Below, in pieces: positions 14,027 to 27,063 of a stretch of 64,000 bases of DNA (the first letter of the stretch is position 1; each line of letters begins with the position of its first letter). The notes under the pieces were generated by a model, which saw only the letters and a program-made list of their open reading frames with translations, made no database searches and had not been told where the DNA came from. The stretch comes from Acanthopleura granulata (lineage: Eukaryota > Mollusca > Polyplacophora > Chitonida > Chitonidae), in the NCBI GenBank assembly GCA_016165875.1, contig JABBOT010000001.1, positions 40,972,252 through 41,036,251 on the forward strand, read 5' to 3'. The position numbers were made by a program, and so were the translations under genes.

Positions 14027-15814
14027 ACAAAACGTCTAAGTGCCCTCACAAGTTCTGCCTGGACAGATAAGGCTTCGGGGCTATTACTTTATTTCATGAT
14101 CGGTAAGCAAGTCGTCATTATGTTTCTGTCTCCAAGCTTCTGCTATTAGCTTGTTTTGCTTTGATAGGAAGTCGACAGGAGAGAAACCATGAAAGGGAAG
14201 CGAGCCTCCCAGATTACACGAACACAACGGCTCAGACAAGCGATCATTATGAAGACATTAAATTCAATAGAGCACATAGCATGTCTAGGCTTACTTTAAC
14301 AGCCTTTTGATCTTGCAGAGCCAACAGTACATCATTTTAATGTAAGTGGTCTCGGGTTTTATCAAATGGGCAAGATGAGCTTCTCGATTTTCAGAAAGTG
14401 GTACTTTCCCCCATGCGACACGCTGCGGGCAGAATCTAAGCTTGTGACACGTCAGGGTTTTCATAATTGCCCTTTCATGTATCCAGGACTTATCATACAA
14501 TATCAATGTTAAGTACAAATACATTCACATTGTACAGGTCACTTTTTTTAATGGGCCGGAATACTTTATCGAGGACATGAGCTGAAGATTAATATACAAG
14601 CTCCTGATCAGGAATTCAGAGCAACCACGAGTGTGACAAGAAATCAGTAGAGCTTGAACAAAGTCATCAGTTCTTGGGTATTAAAAGTTCATTCACAAGT
14701 GTAAACATGTCACTGAGGCTAATCTTTCTCTACACATCATCAATATCATCCTGACAACAACCTGCGCTCTGCCAAGAATACATCAACAGCGCATCAAAGC
14801 CAGTTGCATTTTTTTCTGATGTCGTGTCTTAACTTTGATGATGTCCTGTTTTGCTGTAACAATAGATTTATTGAAATGACATGCTGCGTATTCAGTTTAA
14901 TTACCTAGCGTGAAGAACCTGTTTTATGGCATGTGTGCAAGATTGATGGGCTGGTGTGATGACTGTGGTCTCTACTGTGACATGTAGAGCCACAGTCCCC
15001 AGCCCTACCTGATCATGTGCTACCTGCAGACACAGACGCTGACCTTAATCATTGACAGCCAGCCTTAACTTTATAAAGGTAAAACCATTCATTGACAGAC
15101 CACGTTTGCCGATAAAAATACCATAAATGAACAGATCAAGGCTTAAAGTAGTCCGTCTACACACCTGGAGCCCCCACCCCCTTTCTACCCTCAGGCAACC
15201 CTCTACCGTGATTTGTAATACTAGAAGACCAACTCATCGTCCAACCTTTGTGACTTTGTTGTCCCCTCATAACTACCACGATGAGAAAATCCATGGCACA
15301 TAAAGCACCTTAGATTACATAAGGTCCTAGCCACTACCGGGTAAGCCAGTACAGACCAGACAGACGTTCATGTCGTCGGCGAGTAAATCATTCACAAGCA
15401 TATCACATTCAGCTACGCTGACAAGCAAACGTTTGAAACACCACTACACATTCACACAAACTGGTAATAGCTATACCACTAACAGAAGGGACAGCACCGA
15501 CGATGGTGTGGATAAGAACAAAACAAAACTACTCCAGACCCATGTCGTCTTTCTGAGATTTTTTTCCAGCCCCTCCCCCCAAAAGCCAAGGTTATTCGGA
15601 AAGGTGAGGATGTAAACCAGCGTTTTATCGTGTTTCCAAGCCAATAGCTTTTGGTTTACACTCAAGTCTCACGGTTCAGAAGGCAGGAGCATCTCCGCGG
15701 CCTAACTCAAAGGAAGGTGCATGGTCGAAGAAACCCAAGGAGCGCCATTATAACAGCACACTGGCTATCTATACACCAAAAACTCGCCAGAAGCTGGGAC
15801 TTATGGTTTTCGGA

Positions 15815-15830
15815 AATATTCTAGAATATT
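15815..15830. promoter_or_regulatory. 16-bp palindrome resembling a heat-shock element
   Basis: AATATTCTAGAATATT is a perfect palindrome with TTCTAGAA at its centre, the inverted TTC/GAA pair of heat-shock-factor sites; a third GGAA lies just upstream. No neighbouring gene supports a function. Confidence 0.3.
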
Positions 15831-18800
15831 AGCCATTAGCTTGTCCACTGCAGTAAGACAGGATGAAATCAATCGTAAAATTGTAATTATCAGTCCCAGT
15901 GTCCATAAACACCGACCCATGATGATATGGTGAAACAGCCATTGTTTAGATCACCGGCTTCTGCACCAAGTCATTTTCAGCTAAATCTCATTAGAGCCTA
16001 CAGCATTGTGGAGAGCTGACTCAACGCACAAAGACCCCACCACAACCCTAGCTCCCACGAGACACTGTGGCCAGCTTTACTCCAATAACTACCAGGTTCC
16101 GTAAGAAAATCAAGAAATCTCCCGACTCTCCGCCAAAGCCCTTTTTTGTTGCCACCCGCTTATGAAAAGCTCCCGTTTATACAGCCAGCCATAATCTTCT
16201 GCATCTCGGGAGCCACATTAGCACAGAGAAACACAGCCTTCTGAGGAGGATCTTAATAGGGTCGGTCCAGTACTTGGTTAGCAAGGCTCCGACTCTAAAC
16301 GAGAGCCTTTAACAAAGCACAAATTGAGCTTAATGTTCCCATTCGGATCGGCCATGCTGCCTACTTTAGCCTGGGTTGGGACTGGGTAAAGGAGATGCAA
16401 TTTCCTAAAGTTAGTCCAATAGAATCTGCTGACAATTATTCTGGATATAATTAAGTAATTCCAATTGCAGCCCCTGAATACGCTGAGTCTGGAGATACCC
16501 GGTTACTTCGTCGTCTCCTTGGCTAATGGAAGATAATGATGATGATGAAGATAATGGTGATCAGGAGGTCATTATTGGATCTTATTGATTTGGTATTGGT
16601 CACTACCATGGTCATCTGGTCGGTGCACATCTCTATCTGAACGCTCCGTCCTGGGTTCCAGTGGAGTAAGTGAACCTTTTCAGCAGTGTCAGGATGAGAT
16701 CAACCGTAGCGGCTGGAGCAAGAATCAGCCTAGGAGTCATCAGAGACCAGGAAACACACAGCCCAGTCTAATCCAGTTTTCATACAAAATAGATTTGTTA
16801 CTCAGTCATTTGAGGAGAGAGTCATCCTCGCGGTGGCCAATGCCGAAGGTTAGGGTAGGACAAAGCTGCATGGCTAGCTCCTGCTACATTAGTGAACAAA
16901 TTTCTGCTGAAAACCACCCAAATCAGGTGAATTGAGAACGGTCAAAATCAGCAGAAGTGATCACTTTGAGAAAGACTGGCTACAAGCCCCTTGAGTTTAC
17001 TTTACAGACTGCAATCAGAGACATTTTCAAAGAAGAATGTAAAAAAAATGTTCTCTATCGACAGAAGTAAAACTCAGCCACTTCAATGCAGTATTTGTTA
17101 ACATCAGGAGTGTATGGAGTATTATGTAACAGCTATGAAATAACTGTAGGCTAATCAGTCAACGTGCCAATGTCTCCAAACTGCTGGTTTAACAGGACAG
17201 CCAGTCTACGATGTGGCTCAGACACTCAGGTACCATCAGAACAGAGGCCAACTACCTTCAGCCATGCAAAAGAACCCTTAACCTTCTTCAAATACTTGCC
17301 ACGAGGTGACAATTTTCTTTCTGATCTCAAAACAGTATCTACTGGCAAGAAACCCACCAGCTTAACAGGTCGTCCCTGCCAGAGATTATCTGATTCCAAG
17401 AAAGCTCATCCGTTTTCCATAATTGTCTCCGTGTTCTTACTCGGAGTTTATGTCCAATTGTTCCCAATCCCTGCCATGGTTTTCATACTATACAGGCCTT
17501 AATAAACAGGAGGCCTCAGCCACAATGTCCTTCTATGCAAATGGCCGCAGCAAGGAAAGAAAGTACCTTGTTGAATGGCAAAGTTCACACAAATACAACG
17601 GGGAAGAAATTGTGTGAAGGAGGGCTTCATCCCGATGCTCGCATGCATTAGGCACGTTGAAAACGGTAAAGACAATAGCCATGAGTTAGACTCTGACTCA
17701 TTTGAAAGCAGCCGTCGTCATTGATTATTGTTTTCTAGCGGACAATCAATAGAGCCTGCCAATGTACGCGGGGACATCAATATAAGCTGAGAGATAGGCG
17801 ACCACACATGAACAGCTTTTGCTATGTACTTGACTTCAGACATTGACACAGTGTTAACAAGTCAGATTCATTGATTAGCCGAGGGTGTCCGGGCCAGAGA
17901 AGGTGAGGGAAGAGCAGACTGTAGGAAATACCTGGGGCTACTGTCTCGCCCAATAACCACCTCCTTCCAACACAAGTCCAAACCTAACATCGCCTTCCGC
18001 TATATCAGAGAACTAACAATAACCAAACTTATGAGTTGCAAGTGAACCAAATCATACCTTTGCCGACATAAAAATCTACCGTCACAAATTGGAAAAGGAA
18101 GTGACGACGAATTTCTCTGAAATTGCTCGACTCAACTCTGTGTGGGGAGTATTAAAGTAGTCTCTACTTTGTGGTGTAAACATTCCTAAGTACCACACTG
18201 CATATTCACTTCACTTCAATACAACTTATGCTCCCCAGGTGTTTATGCAGCCGATAACATTGGCCTAGCGGTTAGCGAAGCAATCAAATCATCTGTTAAA
18301 TTATTACATATGTAGTGAAGATATTAAATTTGAAGCAAATGCATATGGTATTCGTCATGAATTGCATCAAGTTTCATACCACATACAGTGTTAATAAATG
18401 CATTAATTAAAGTACAGTACCTCTTATTCTAGGATGAAAAACACAACAGTGTAAAGCCTTCACAGATCAAAGGTGACAGCTGAACTTAATATGCATGTCT
18501 TATGAGGAGAGAGTAATCTATGGGAGCCGGTACATTAATGTATCCACTCCGTTAAGACCTATATACATATTTCTTGATGTACATATACTTTGCATTTCTC
18601 TGAAACAGATGTGACCGGTTTTGTATTGGATTAAAATGTGGTAATAAGATAGCTCTTGGTTATCAGGCATCTGTATGCTTAATATGCTAGGGGTCGAACT
18701 GGGAGGAGACAGTGTTTATAGGGAAAGGCTGACCCCATAGACACCTAATTGTTCTAACAACACACTACTCAAACCTTGTTTACCCTAGGGCTCAGTTTGG

Positions 18801-20810
18801 GTCAGTTCAGCCTAGTGTTTGTTTATACTGACCAGCGAATGGGAGTCTGGGATTCTAATAGGTGACCCTAGGGAGGGTCTAATTTGGTCCTTTAAACTGT
18901 GGAAAATCTGCATCAAACGCACCACATTAATATAGATGTGATTTACCATTAATACTTTCTTTGGTCTCTGTGTTGAACTTACCGTTGATCTTGCGATTGT
19001 TGATTTGGGACATCCGTTATGTTTGACAACTGGTATATAAATTTCTGTTATGTCTAAATCTAGGATAGCATTTTAGCCCAGGTAACCCAGGAATTCATAC
19101 TTAACAAGTGCACAAAAACAGCTGTCACTGCGCGTATACCAAACGAATAATGGGTTTTCCAGGATAAAAAATGGCAAAGTAACATACTACACAAAATGCA
19201 CTGAAAACCCCCATAGAGGAAATACTAGAGTACATGACAATTATTAGCTTGGGTTCCTCCAGGAGCACACGTTCACTTTCCTAAGTAAAACCATGACATT
19301 TAATAATTATTTTGGACATATTCGCCTCACTAGGTGACCTTTATTTTCAGTGCTCAGATGTTTCAACCACTTCAATGATTACCCATCTCCTTCACGTAGC
19401 TCAACTGACGGGACAAATTCGGCTTATTTAACGCAATAACTGACTAATGTACAACCTGACCGTCAAGGCTTATCGAGACATCTGGTCCAATGACAAGAAG
19501 GGACAGCAGGTAAACTCAGATCACAGCTGTCCAAGCCTGCTCCTGGCTACCCTGTATTTACCTTCCCACTACATCATAGACTTAGCTAGCTGGCGGCTGG
19601 TCATTGCGTCCATCTCCAGGACATTTAGGCCAGAATTTACCGTCTATATCTTATGTTGTTATTTCTCCTGGCTATTTTCTTGGGCCATGTTCGACATGAT
19701 ATTAAATATTGATTGATGGTGATTGGGGGCACTATTGGGGGAGCTACTAAAGGCCAGAGATGACCGGTGGTCAGCCTGGGTTTGTATCGAGGCCAGTCTC
19801 CTCACCCACGCTCCATCAATCTCCCACAAGATAGTGCTGATTTACACACCATTTACACGAACAAGGACAGGTACATCCTGTTAACATATGTCAATGCCAG
19901 CATCCATGAAATCCACCAACCATTATAGCAACATACAATAGTGTTTTCCACTACTGGGTAAATAAAACATACTTCCATGCAATGGGAGCATTCTCAATTA
20001 CCAACACGTCAATGGTAAGACATGACCTCATCCAGTCTTTAAATTCACACTGTAAACATGAACAACTTTTATTTTAAAAACTGAATAGATCTCCATTTGA
20101 CAACTTTAACTCTTGCATTTGAATTTATTATTCCATATGAAAGCTTGAAAATTACCAGATGAAATGTCAAAAAAACCTGAATTATAAATTTGCATTTCTT
20201 CAACAAACAGTGCTACATGTACTTAATATCGCCCCTAAATAACACTGTTGTCTCAAGTAGTTCTTTCGTGCATCACCTATGTGTAGGTGAGCTTATAACA
20301 TGGGATATTGGTCAAATCCCTCCCATCCAGTGGTGTGCGGCAAATATTGAAGATATTTATCAAGAGCTGATCAGTGTTTTGTTGCCTGCATGTTAACAAA
20401 GGTAAATAGGTGAGCACCTGAGAGATTCACAGAGAAAATGGGAGAGCACTGTGCAAAGGAGATTGATGGGCTAACCGTGATTAAGTGCTGAGATAATCCG
20501 ACAACAGTTTCATCCCTGCCACTCTCTATTGTCAGTTTGACAGGTGGGAGGGGATGCTCCAGTAATAACTCTCTTATCATCCCAAGCTCCTCACTCTGAT
20601 TCAATAGCCCAATACAAGCACTGAATCCTCAAAACTCACACACTAAATATCATCGTATCAAACGGTTCTGCAGCCTCAAGCAAATGAAATTGAAATCTCT
20701 AATAAATAACAGGCTGAAGAGTGGAAATACCGTCAAATTCATGTAGATCAGATCATGGCAGAATTTTTCAACTCGTTTTATTGTTTCATTTATTTTTTAG
20801 CAATTCTTTT

Positions 20811-20834
20811 TGTTATTATTATTATTATTATTAC
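20811..20834. repeat. (TTA)n microsatellite
   Basis: A pure TTA/ATT trinucleotide run followed by a poly-T stretch. Confidence 0.9.
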
Positions 20835-21280
20835 ATTTTTTTTCTGAACACCTGACTCTGCAGTGGGCCACTTGAAGTTTTAACAGTTTATGGACCACAC
20901 TACTGTGTGTGTATATCTGCCACCAGGGGACACTGGGCGGATCAGCAGGCACAAGTACTCAACAGGCAAACCTAATGTTTTTACCCTCCTGAACAAGAAA
21001 AATGCTTTTGCAGGAGGACACAGCCAGTGATAACCCCTGACTGAGCAGTGTTTAGAAACTCTGATTAAACTCCAGTTCAGCTGCTCTGGAGAGTAGAGGG
21101 CTGTAATAAGAGCACCATACACAACCAGGCTATACCATGTCACACAGCCGCTCTGTTTTTATAACAGATAACCAAATTCCATAACAAAGATAATAGCGCT
21201 CCAGTCTCTCCTGTAACCTGTGGGGAGCCCTGATTATGGCTGTGATGCTTCAGCCTTTTTCAATATTTTGATATCTCTTG

Positions 21281-21350
21281 TGCAACAAATACACTGAGAG
21301 AAAGTGGAGATGGTAAAATTGGTTCCCTGATGGATACTTGTAAAGGTGTA

Positions 21351-21387
<37 letters not shown>

Positions 21388-21622
21388 ATAGATAAAAGTT
21401 AATTATGTCCAGGATTGTAATAATAATAAAATAAGATCAACACCTTATTAAGGTAACCGGTTTCCCAGCGAATTCTGGATTGCTTCAGTTTTCTTCCATC
21501 ATAATCAATCTCTAAATAAAAAATTTTCAAGGTATTGACCTGAGCCAATTTTTCATAGGTATTTTGCCTGGAAAAATTTCATGATAAATGTATTGCTACC
21601 CAGATCAATGTCTATCTCAACT
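21281..21622. repeat. Diverged local duplication, unit A
   Basis: Shares ordered blocks with unit B (21660-21897): GCAACAAA, GTAAAATTGGTTCCC, a GAATTCT-GATT-CAATTTTCT region, AGGTATTTTGCCTG, ATGTATTGCTA and CAACTGAA. Unit A is longer because a TA microsatellite and an extra segment lie inside it. No long open frame is conserved between units, so this is probably old non-coding or transposon-derived sequence. Confidence 0.75.
21349..21386. repeat. (TA)n microsatellite
   Basis: About 19 TA units with one interruption (ATG), inside duplication unit A and absent from unit B, so it arose after the duplication. Confidence 0.9.
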
Positions 21623-21659
21623 GAAGTCAGTAGATATTTCAACACACTGACAACCATTG

Positions 21660-21897
21660 GGCAACAAAATATGCCAAGAGGAAGCGAAGACTGTAAAATT
21701 GGTTCCCCTGCGATTAGTATACATGAATAAGTGTTCCAATGAATTCTTGTTTGATTCAATTTTCTACAACTGTAGTCAGTCTCTGCAAAAAGCTTCACTG
21801 TATGGCCCTGGGCTGAGATTTCAGAGGTATTTTGCCTGAGAAAGTCCTTGTTCCATGTATTGCTAACCTGATCACTGTCCATCCCAACTGAAACGGG
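21660..21897. repeat. Diverged local duplication, unit B
   Basis: The partner of 21281-21622 with the same block order, roughly three-quarters identical in aligned blocks by eye. It ends with CCCAACTGAAACGGG, where unit A has CTCAACTGAAG. Confidence 0.75.
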
Positions 21898-23828
21898 CGG
21901 GGTCACAAATTGAATACATGCTGCGCCTTTTTAGTTCCCTAATCGAAGCTAAAATGTCACAAAGATGGCCTGAAGAATCCTTCATGTGAGAGGAGGCATG
22001 AAGATCTTGTTAGCCCGAATATGATTCATTTAGATAGAGGCCAGGACACTCCGTCTGAAATGAGCAATTAGTACTTTATTGCAGCCATCAAAGGTGGCTT
22101 GGCTCTCGCCTGGGTTAATATGAAATAATAGAGATAATGTATTTACTAGTTTACTACAAGCCTGTCCTACAGCCATTTCCTCACCCTGTGTCAGCTTCAG
22201 ACAGCACCCTATGGATCAAGTTACTGGCAGAGGGGACTAAATTAGATCAACCAGCTACCCAGCCAGGGAAATTTGTTGTGAAATCCGAGAACAAGGGTTA
22301 GGAACCCAGTCCTAAACCTAGGCCATTACCATCTGTCCTGGAACTTTTTGTCCTCCTTTATTATCTATCTCCCACTGATGCATAGCCTCAATATAACACA
22401 TCCATGGTTGCATGGTCTACTCCACTGGTGCCACAATGTCTTCAACTTGTCTCTGTCAGTGTGAACAGCAGTAGTAACAGGCCACTGATTGATGCATCCA
22501 CAGCACTGCGACTGACAGTTCTTCACTGTCATCACATTTAGATGTGCAACTAATGTTACCATTTAGCAGAATTATCTGAACATCAACAATAAGGTTTACA
22601 AGCAACGCTAGCACTTTAAAATCATCCTGTTCATTATGCTAAATGCTGAAGTCCAGCAGTATCATTATTGCTATGCTAACAGCCATATTTGTGTGTCTTG
22701 ACACCCATTTAGTCAGCAATGTCAGCAATACTTGCAACAATGATGACATTTCCCCAAATGACAAGTGATGATGGAAATATTTCATCAACATCACATTCAT
22801 TTCAAAACATTTTGCACTTTACAATATCTGGTACAATGCAAGTTTAGTAGAATTTCTGTGGTAGATACTACAATTTGTTAGTTTTTGTGAAGTTTTCATC
22901 TCAGTTATTTTTTTTAATATATTAACTTTGTATGTCTGAGTGAAATGTGCATTATAGCAGTCAAAAACTTTGACAATGATTACGAAAGAAACGGAGATGA
23001 TCCAAATCTGGCTAGTTCTACTGGCCCTTTAACTTCCTCCAAATTTGCTCATCTTGCCCCTGTTGTCAACTGACTTGTTCTGCTCTTAGTGCACTTGGCA
23101 GATTTTATTTCACTCCTGTAAAACCATTAAATCCACATTCGGAGGGTAAGTTTGATTGGATGTTGGTTTGTGAATTACCCACAAGTGGAGGCGCAACAAA
23201 AGAGCTGTCACTAGCGAATCTTTGTGAGCTGCCGAAAGAGGAGCTGTTCACACAAGAGTTCCTCACATCAAACATCAGCCTGACACTTGCACAAAACTTC
23301 ACAATGGTCAGTCCAAATGCAGATTATAATTGCACATTTGGCCTTAATCTCTTTTTTATCTTTCCAATTAAAGCAGAATGGTTTTAAACAAAACAGTGGT
23401 AAATTGCAGTGCTTTTCAACGTTTCCCTATTTCGTCTTTAATACCTTGAATGATTTTATTATAAAATACCTACAAGTCAAACCATGTACATTTATCACCC
23501 TGTGTAGGATTCCTATAACTGAACATTGCCATGCGTCTACAGACAGATTCCCTATGTACACGTCAAATAATGGTCATGTCCTCATTTGCATTTCCCAAGG
23601 GTCAAGTGATATTCTTATCTATTACTATTTTTCCGCCTCCTTGAACTCACAAAGTTTTCACTTCCTGTTACTTAATCTGCTATTTGAGAAAACTAAGAGA
23701 GATTACCACACAGATAAAAAGTGAAATCTTCAGTAAATCTGTCCCATGAAAGGAGGAAAATCTTAAGCAATGATCTAATAGCATTTCTCCCTGCTCCACA
23801 GCCAGTCTACCCATGGCCACTAGGAGTG
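21898..23828. other. Gene-free CpG-poor intron or flank
   Basis: AT-rich sequence with no recognised exon. The longest open frame (23287-23724, plus strand) is AT-rich, low in information and without a domain. Confidence 0.5.
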
Positions 23829-24060
23829 TAGCCTCAGGCAAGGACTCATCCCTTTTGCCTGCCAATCACTTTCCCCTTTTGTAATGAACCCTTAACAGTT
23901 TCAGTCCCTTAAATCAGTTATATAATTTAGCCCCTGGCACTTGGTTCAGTTCAGGGCTTTAAGTCCAGTTAACCAAATAAGCTATTGCTCAACACCTCAA
24001 TGCTTTCCATTATTAGGCCCTTAACTTCTTTGGCCAGTCCAATTGTCTGAAGACAAAGTA
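23829..24060. repeat. Diverged dispersed repeat, copy 1
   Basis: Shares TAGCCT-AGG, CCAATCACTTTCCCC, TGTAATGAA, CAGT, CCCTTAAATC, TTATATAAT and GGCTTTA in the same order with 24755-24985. The similarity fades out through TTAACTTCTTTGG and CAATTGT. Confidence 0.75.
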
Positions 24061-24754
24061 CCAGAAACAACTGATTACAGTGGGGTATTCCCAGGTTAAG
24101 AAGTCTGAGGAAGACAATGGGATCTGGGATTCATCTGCTGATTACCAACCAAAACATCTCCCAACACCTGCTCTGGTCAACAGACTTTTCCACTTCCCAC
24201 CATCCATCATTTCAACTCTCTCCTAGACTATACAGCGAACCTTTATCTATCGCAAAAGTACAGTAAGCCAGAACATTGCAATAGATAACAGGCAATATGA
24301 TAAATATATGATGAATGCATTTAGTTGTCACAGAGTAGGGTCAGTTAACCTACATGTATTTTATCTGTAAGTGTCAGAATTCCACAAAATTCAGTCCTCT
24401 ACAAACCTACCTTATTTCAGATTTCTCGGAGCAGATTTAAAAACTCAGCCACATGGTCGAATGAAATTAATAGTCTGTAGTGGATAACACTGACAATGCT
24501 AAAGTTCAGTTACTCATACATGTACCTGTTGGTCTACCTGACAATTATAAAATGCCCAAGGTCTCATGTAACAAAGAAAATTTACATATTTAAATTGCTT
24601 GCTTTAAACTTTTTTGGGGAGGGTCACTGGGTGCACAGAGTGGGGGAGGTGCATCATGGGTGGTGACAGTGGGGCTCTGTGGCTAATACCACAACCCTGA
24701 GCAATAATCAGACAGTAATCCCTGGTGTTTTGTCCTGGAGAGTTTAAAAAGACA

Positions 24755-24985
24755 TAGCCTGAGGGGAGTTCCCTACCCCTTTGCTTGTCAATCACTTCCC
24801 CTGTAATGAATCTCCAACAGTAACACTCCCTTAAATCGCTTATATAATACAGCCTCAGGCCCAGTGATCAGTTCAAGGCTTTAGTACATTCAAGCAAGCA
24901 AACTTACACTCAGGCACATAAAGCCTTCCTTTAGCTTCTTGGACGGGAACAATTTGTGGGAGCAAGAAATTACAAAATGCATCAC
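24755..24985. repeat. Diverged dispersed repeat, copy 2
   Basis: Direct-orientation partner of 23829-24060, about 926 bp downstream. Shared blocks include GTCAATCACTTCCCC, TGTAATGAAT, CTCCCTTAAATCGC and TTATATAATACAGCC. It may be an old transposon fragment or a duplicated regulatory segment. Confidence 0.75.
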
Positions 24986-26986
24986 AATAACCGCTAATCA
25001 GCCTTAGTGTCAGCTTAATTCCAGTCTGGAGCAGACATATTTCTATGGCCTCACTGTCAACACTGGTTATATGAACAGGTTTGTAGGTTATGTGTTCTCA
25101 AGCCAAACCCTCCAATCAAGGGCACAGAAAATAAATATGCCACAGTATTGTTCAGCTTTGAGCTTGATTTTCATACATCATGCTAAGAGATCTTTGAACT
25201 ACATGTATTTAATCAAAAATTTTAATTGCTTTTGATTTGTGTACTTATTTTGCCTCATTTTGAGAATTATATTGATCTCAGAAAAAAGCTGAGATGGCTT
25301 TTTACTGGGCAAAATGAAAATTCTGGTGCCAAAAATAATATTTTAGAATTTACAGTTGCTTCCAAAAATGTGCATTTGCCACCAAATTTTTAGGACAAGT
25401 ACATTTGACAACTACATATATATTGTACTTGTTGAGAGTTAGATCTTGCCTTCAAAACAATACAGAACAAACACCTGCATTTTCATCAGCATGATTAGGG
25501 AAAAGATGATGACAGTGGCCAATGTATGTCCATACAAGTCACAAGAATACTGTTCAAGGCAAAGACACAAAATATTCCACACTTGTGCATGGTTTTCAAG
25601 GTACATGTAGATGTTATGGGTAATTCCTTTCACATGAAAAGGCTGCACCAAAAGCAAAGAGATCTTTTAAGGATTACATACTAGTGTAGTGTGCTGAGAA
25701 GACTTGCCAAGACAGCAACTCAAATACAGACTACAATTCTCACCAGGTAAGAAAGGCCATTACAGCTTTAAAGCTGTCCTCACACACAGATTAGCGAAGG
25801 TTACACACCTAAAATGCTGTCTTTACAGATGTGTCCTGATGAACAAATGCTGTGTCCCTGGACATCTGCTGATAGCTAACACAAGGGTTTTCCCTGGCCT
25901 AAATGCGGATAGTCATCTCGCAGGACCGCTGCCAGTCACACCTCAAGACCAGGGTCATAATGACCACTTAACAATGAGATGTCAGCTCCACTAAGACTAT
26001 TCTTCCACCAAAATGGTGACATTTCTCCTGCTAGCTTCCCATCCCCTGCAAGCCCAGTGATATATCAACATCAGCTCGCTGCCTCTAAATTGAACCCCGG
26101 AGACAGAGAGGTGTAAGGCTCCACAGCCATTTGCCACCATCCTCAGCAACATGTCTGTCTGGACCATCAGTACTTATAGGAACAATTGGGCCCAAGTACC
26201 TCTTAACACTTCACTCTGGCAGCCAACAGCAGACAGGAAGCAGGCTCAGAAGACAATAAAACAATAAATAAATCAACCATTGAATGGGGTGGGGGGTGGG
26301 CAGTTGATGGTGGCTTGTGTCATTTTCTGTGACAACCCTAACCCAGTCCCCCACCATCTAGCCAATAGTTTAACTAGCAGTTAAATTGCAGATGCACATT
26401 ATCTGGGCATCAACCAGAAGGCTTCTTTGAGCAGTACACAAGCTTAATCCATACTTAACACACCTGTCAACAAGAACACAGGCAACTACCAATATGTTAT
26501 ACTGCTCAAATGTTTAAATCATTTGTTTTCATGACTTTTTCCAACTTTTGCCTAATACATATTTTTCATTCCACATCAGATATTGCAAAAGTTGCCAAAG
26601 ACTACAGTGTGTAACATATTAGCAATAATTACATTTCTGTATACTGATGAAAGAAATGTGTTTGGAGTCATACTTCAATGTAAGGAAAGAAAAGACAAAA
26701 ATGTGCATATCTTCGTGCATGCAAATACCCAAGTATCCTGTATTGGTGACTTATTGTGTAATATTCTGCAATTAAAACTGAAATGTTCACCCATATTATT
26801 CCATATATGTAAAATGTATCAGGAAAAGAAACCCGTAATTTAACGAGAAAATTAAATTTTGTGTGAGGTCACAGAAATCATGACTCTGCAATGATGATAT
26901 AAATGTGGCAAATGTGGTTGCCCAGGATAGTAGCAAAACAAGATGAATAACTGGAAAGAAGGAAACAAAACATCAGATGTACATAC
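24986..26986 (-). other. Meis: Intron downstream of the alternative Meis exons (proximal part)
   Basis: This begins with the GTATGT donor of copy 2 on the minus strand. No exon for the end of helix 3 (FINARRR-VQPMIDQ) was found here or anywhere left of 26,987. Contents are AT-rich sequence and a G-rich run near 26,290. Confidence 0.55.
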
Positions 26987-27063
26987 CAATTATTAACTTG
27001 TAAAATTGTAAGTCCCGTTTCTTGTGCTAACTGTTTCTTTTGTTCTTCGGTGGGGTATGGATG
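26987..27063 (-). CDS. Meis: Meis homeodomain exon, copy 2 (Thr variant), alternative to copy 1
   Basis: A second 77-nt exon of identical length and phases, with acceptor CTATTTTCAG and donor GTATGT. It encodes [17 protein letters not shown] then LTILQVNN and the split Trp codon. It differs from copy 1 in 13 of 77 bases (83% identity): 12 third-position changes and one first-position change, giving one Ser-to-Thr replacement just after PYP. Both copies have complete splice sites, and the donor flanks are still similar (GTAGGTACA against GTATGTACA), so the duplication carried its splice signals. Such silent divergence points to long selection on both copies rather than a dead copy. Including both exons would break the frame, so I infer mutually exclusive use. 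Expression is not shown by the sequence. Confidence 0.93.

Larger units (their letters stand above)
14027..21280. other. Gene-free transition from CpG-rich to CpG-poor DNA
   Basis: No exon was recognised on either strand. CpG is still frequent around 15.2-17.8 kb, about 17 per kb at 18-19 kb and about 10 per kb at 20-21 kb. The stretch contains a 16-bp palindrome at 15815-15830, a GAT-rich patch near 16,535-16,555 and a TTA microsatellite at 20811-20834. If the Meis 3' end lay here a C-terminal exon would be expected, but none was seen. Confidence 0.5.

Noticed and set aside
23287..23724. 145-codon open frame, plus strand
   Set aside because: AT-rich with random-looking composition, no domain, and no similarity to a known family by inspection.
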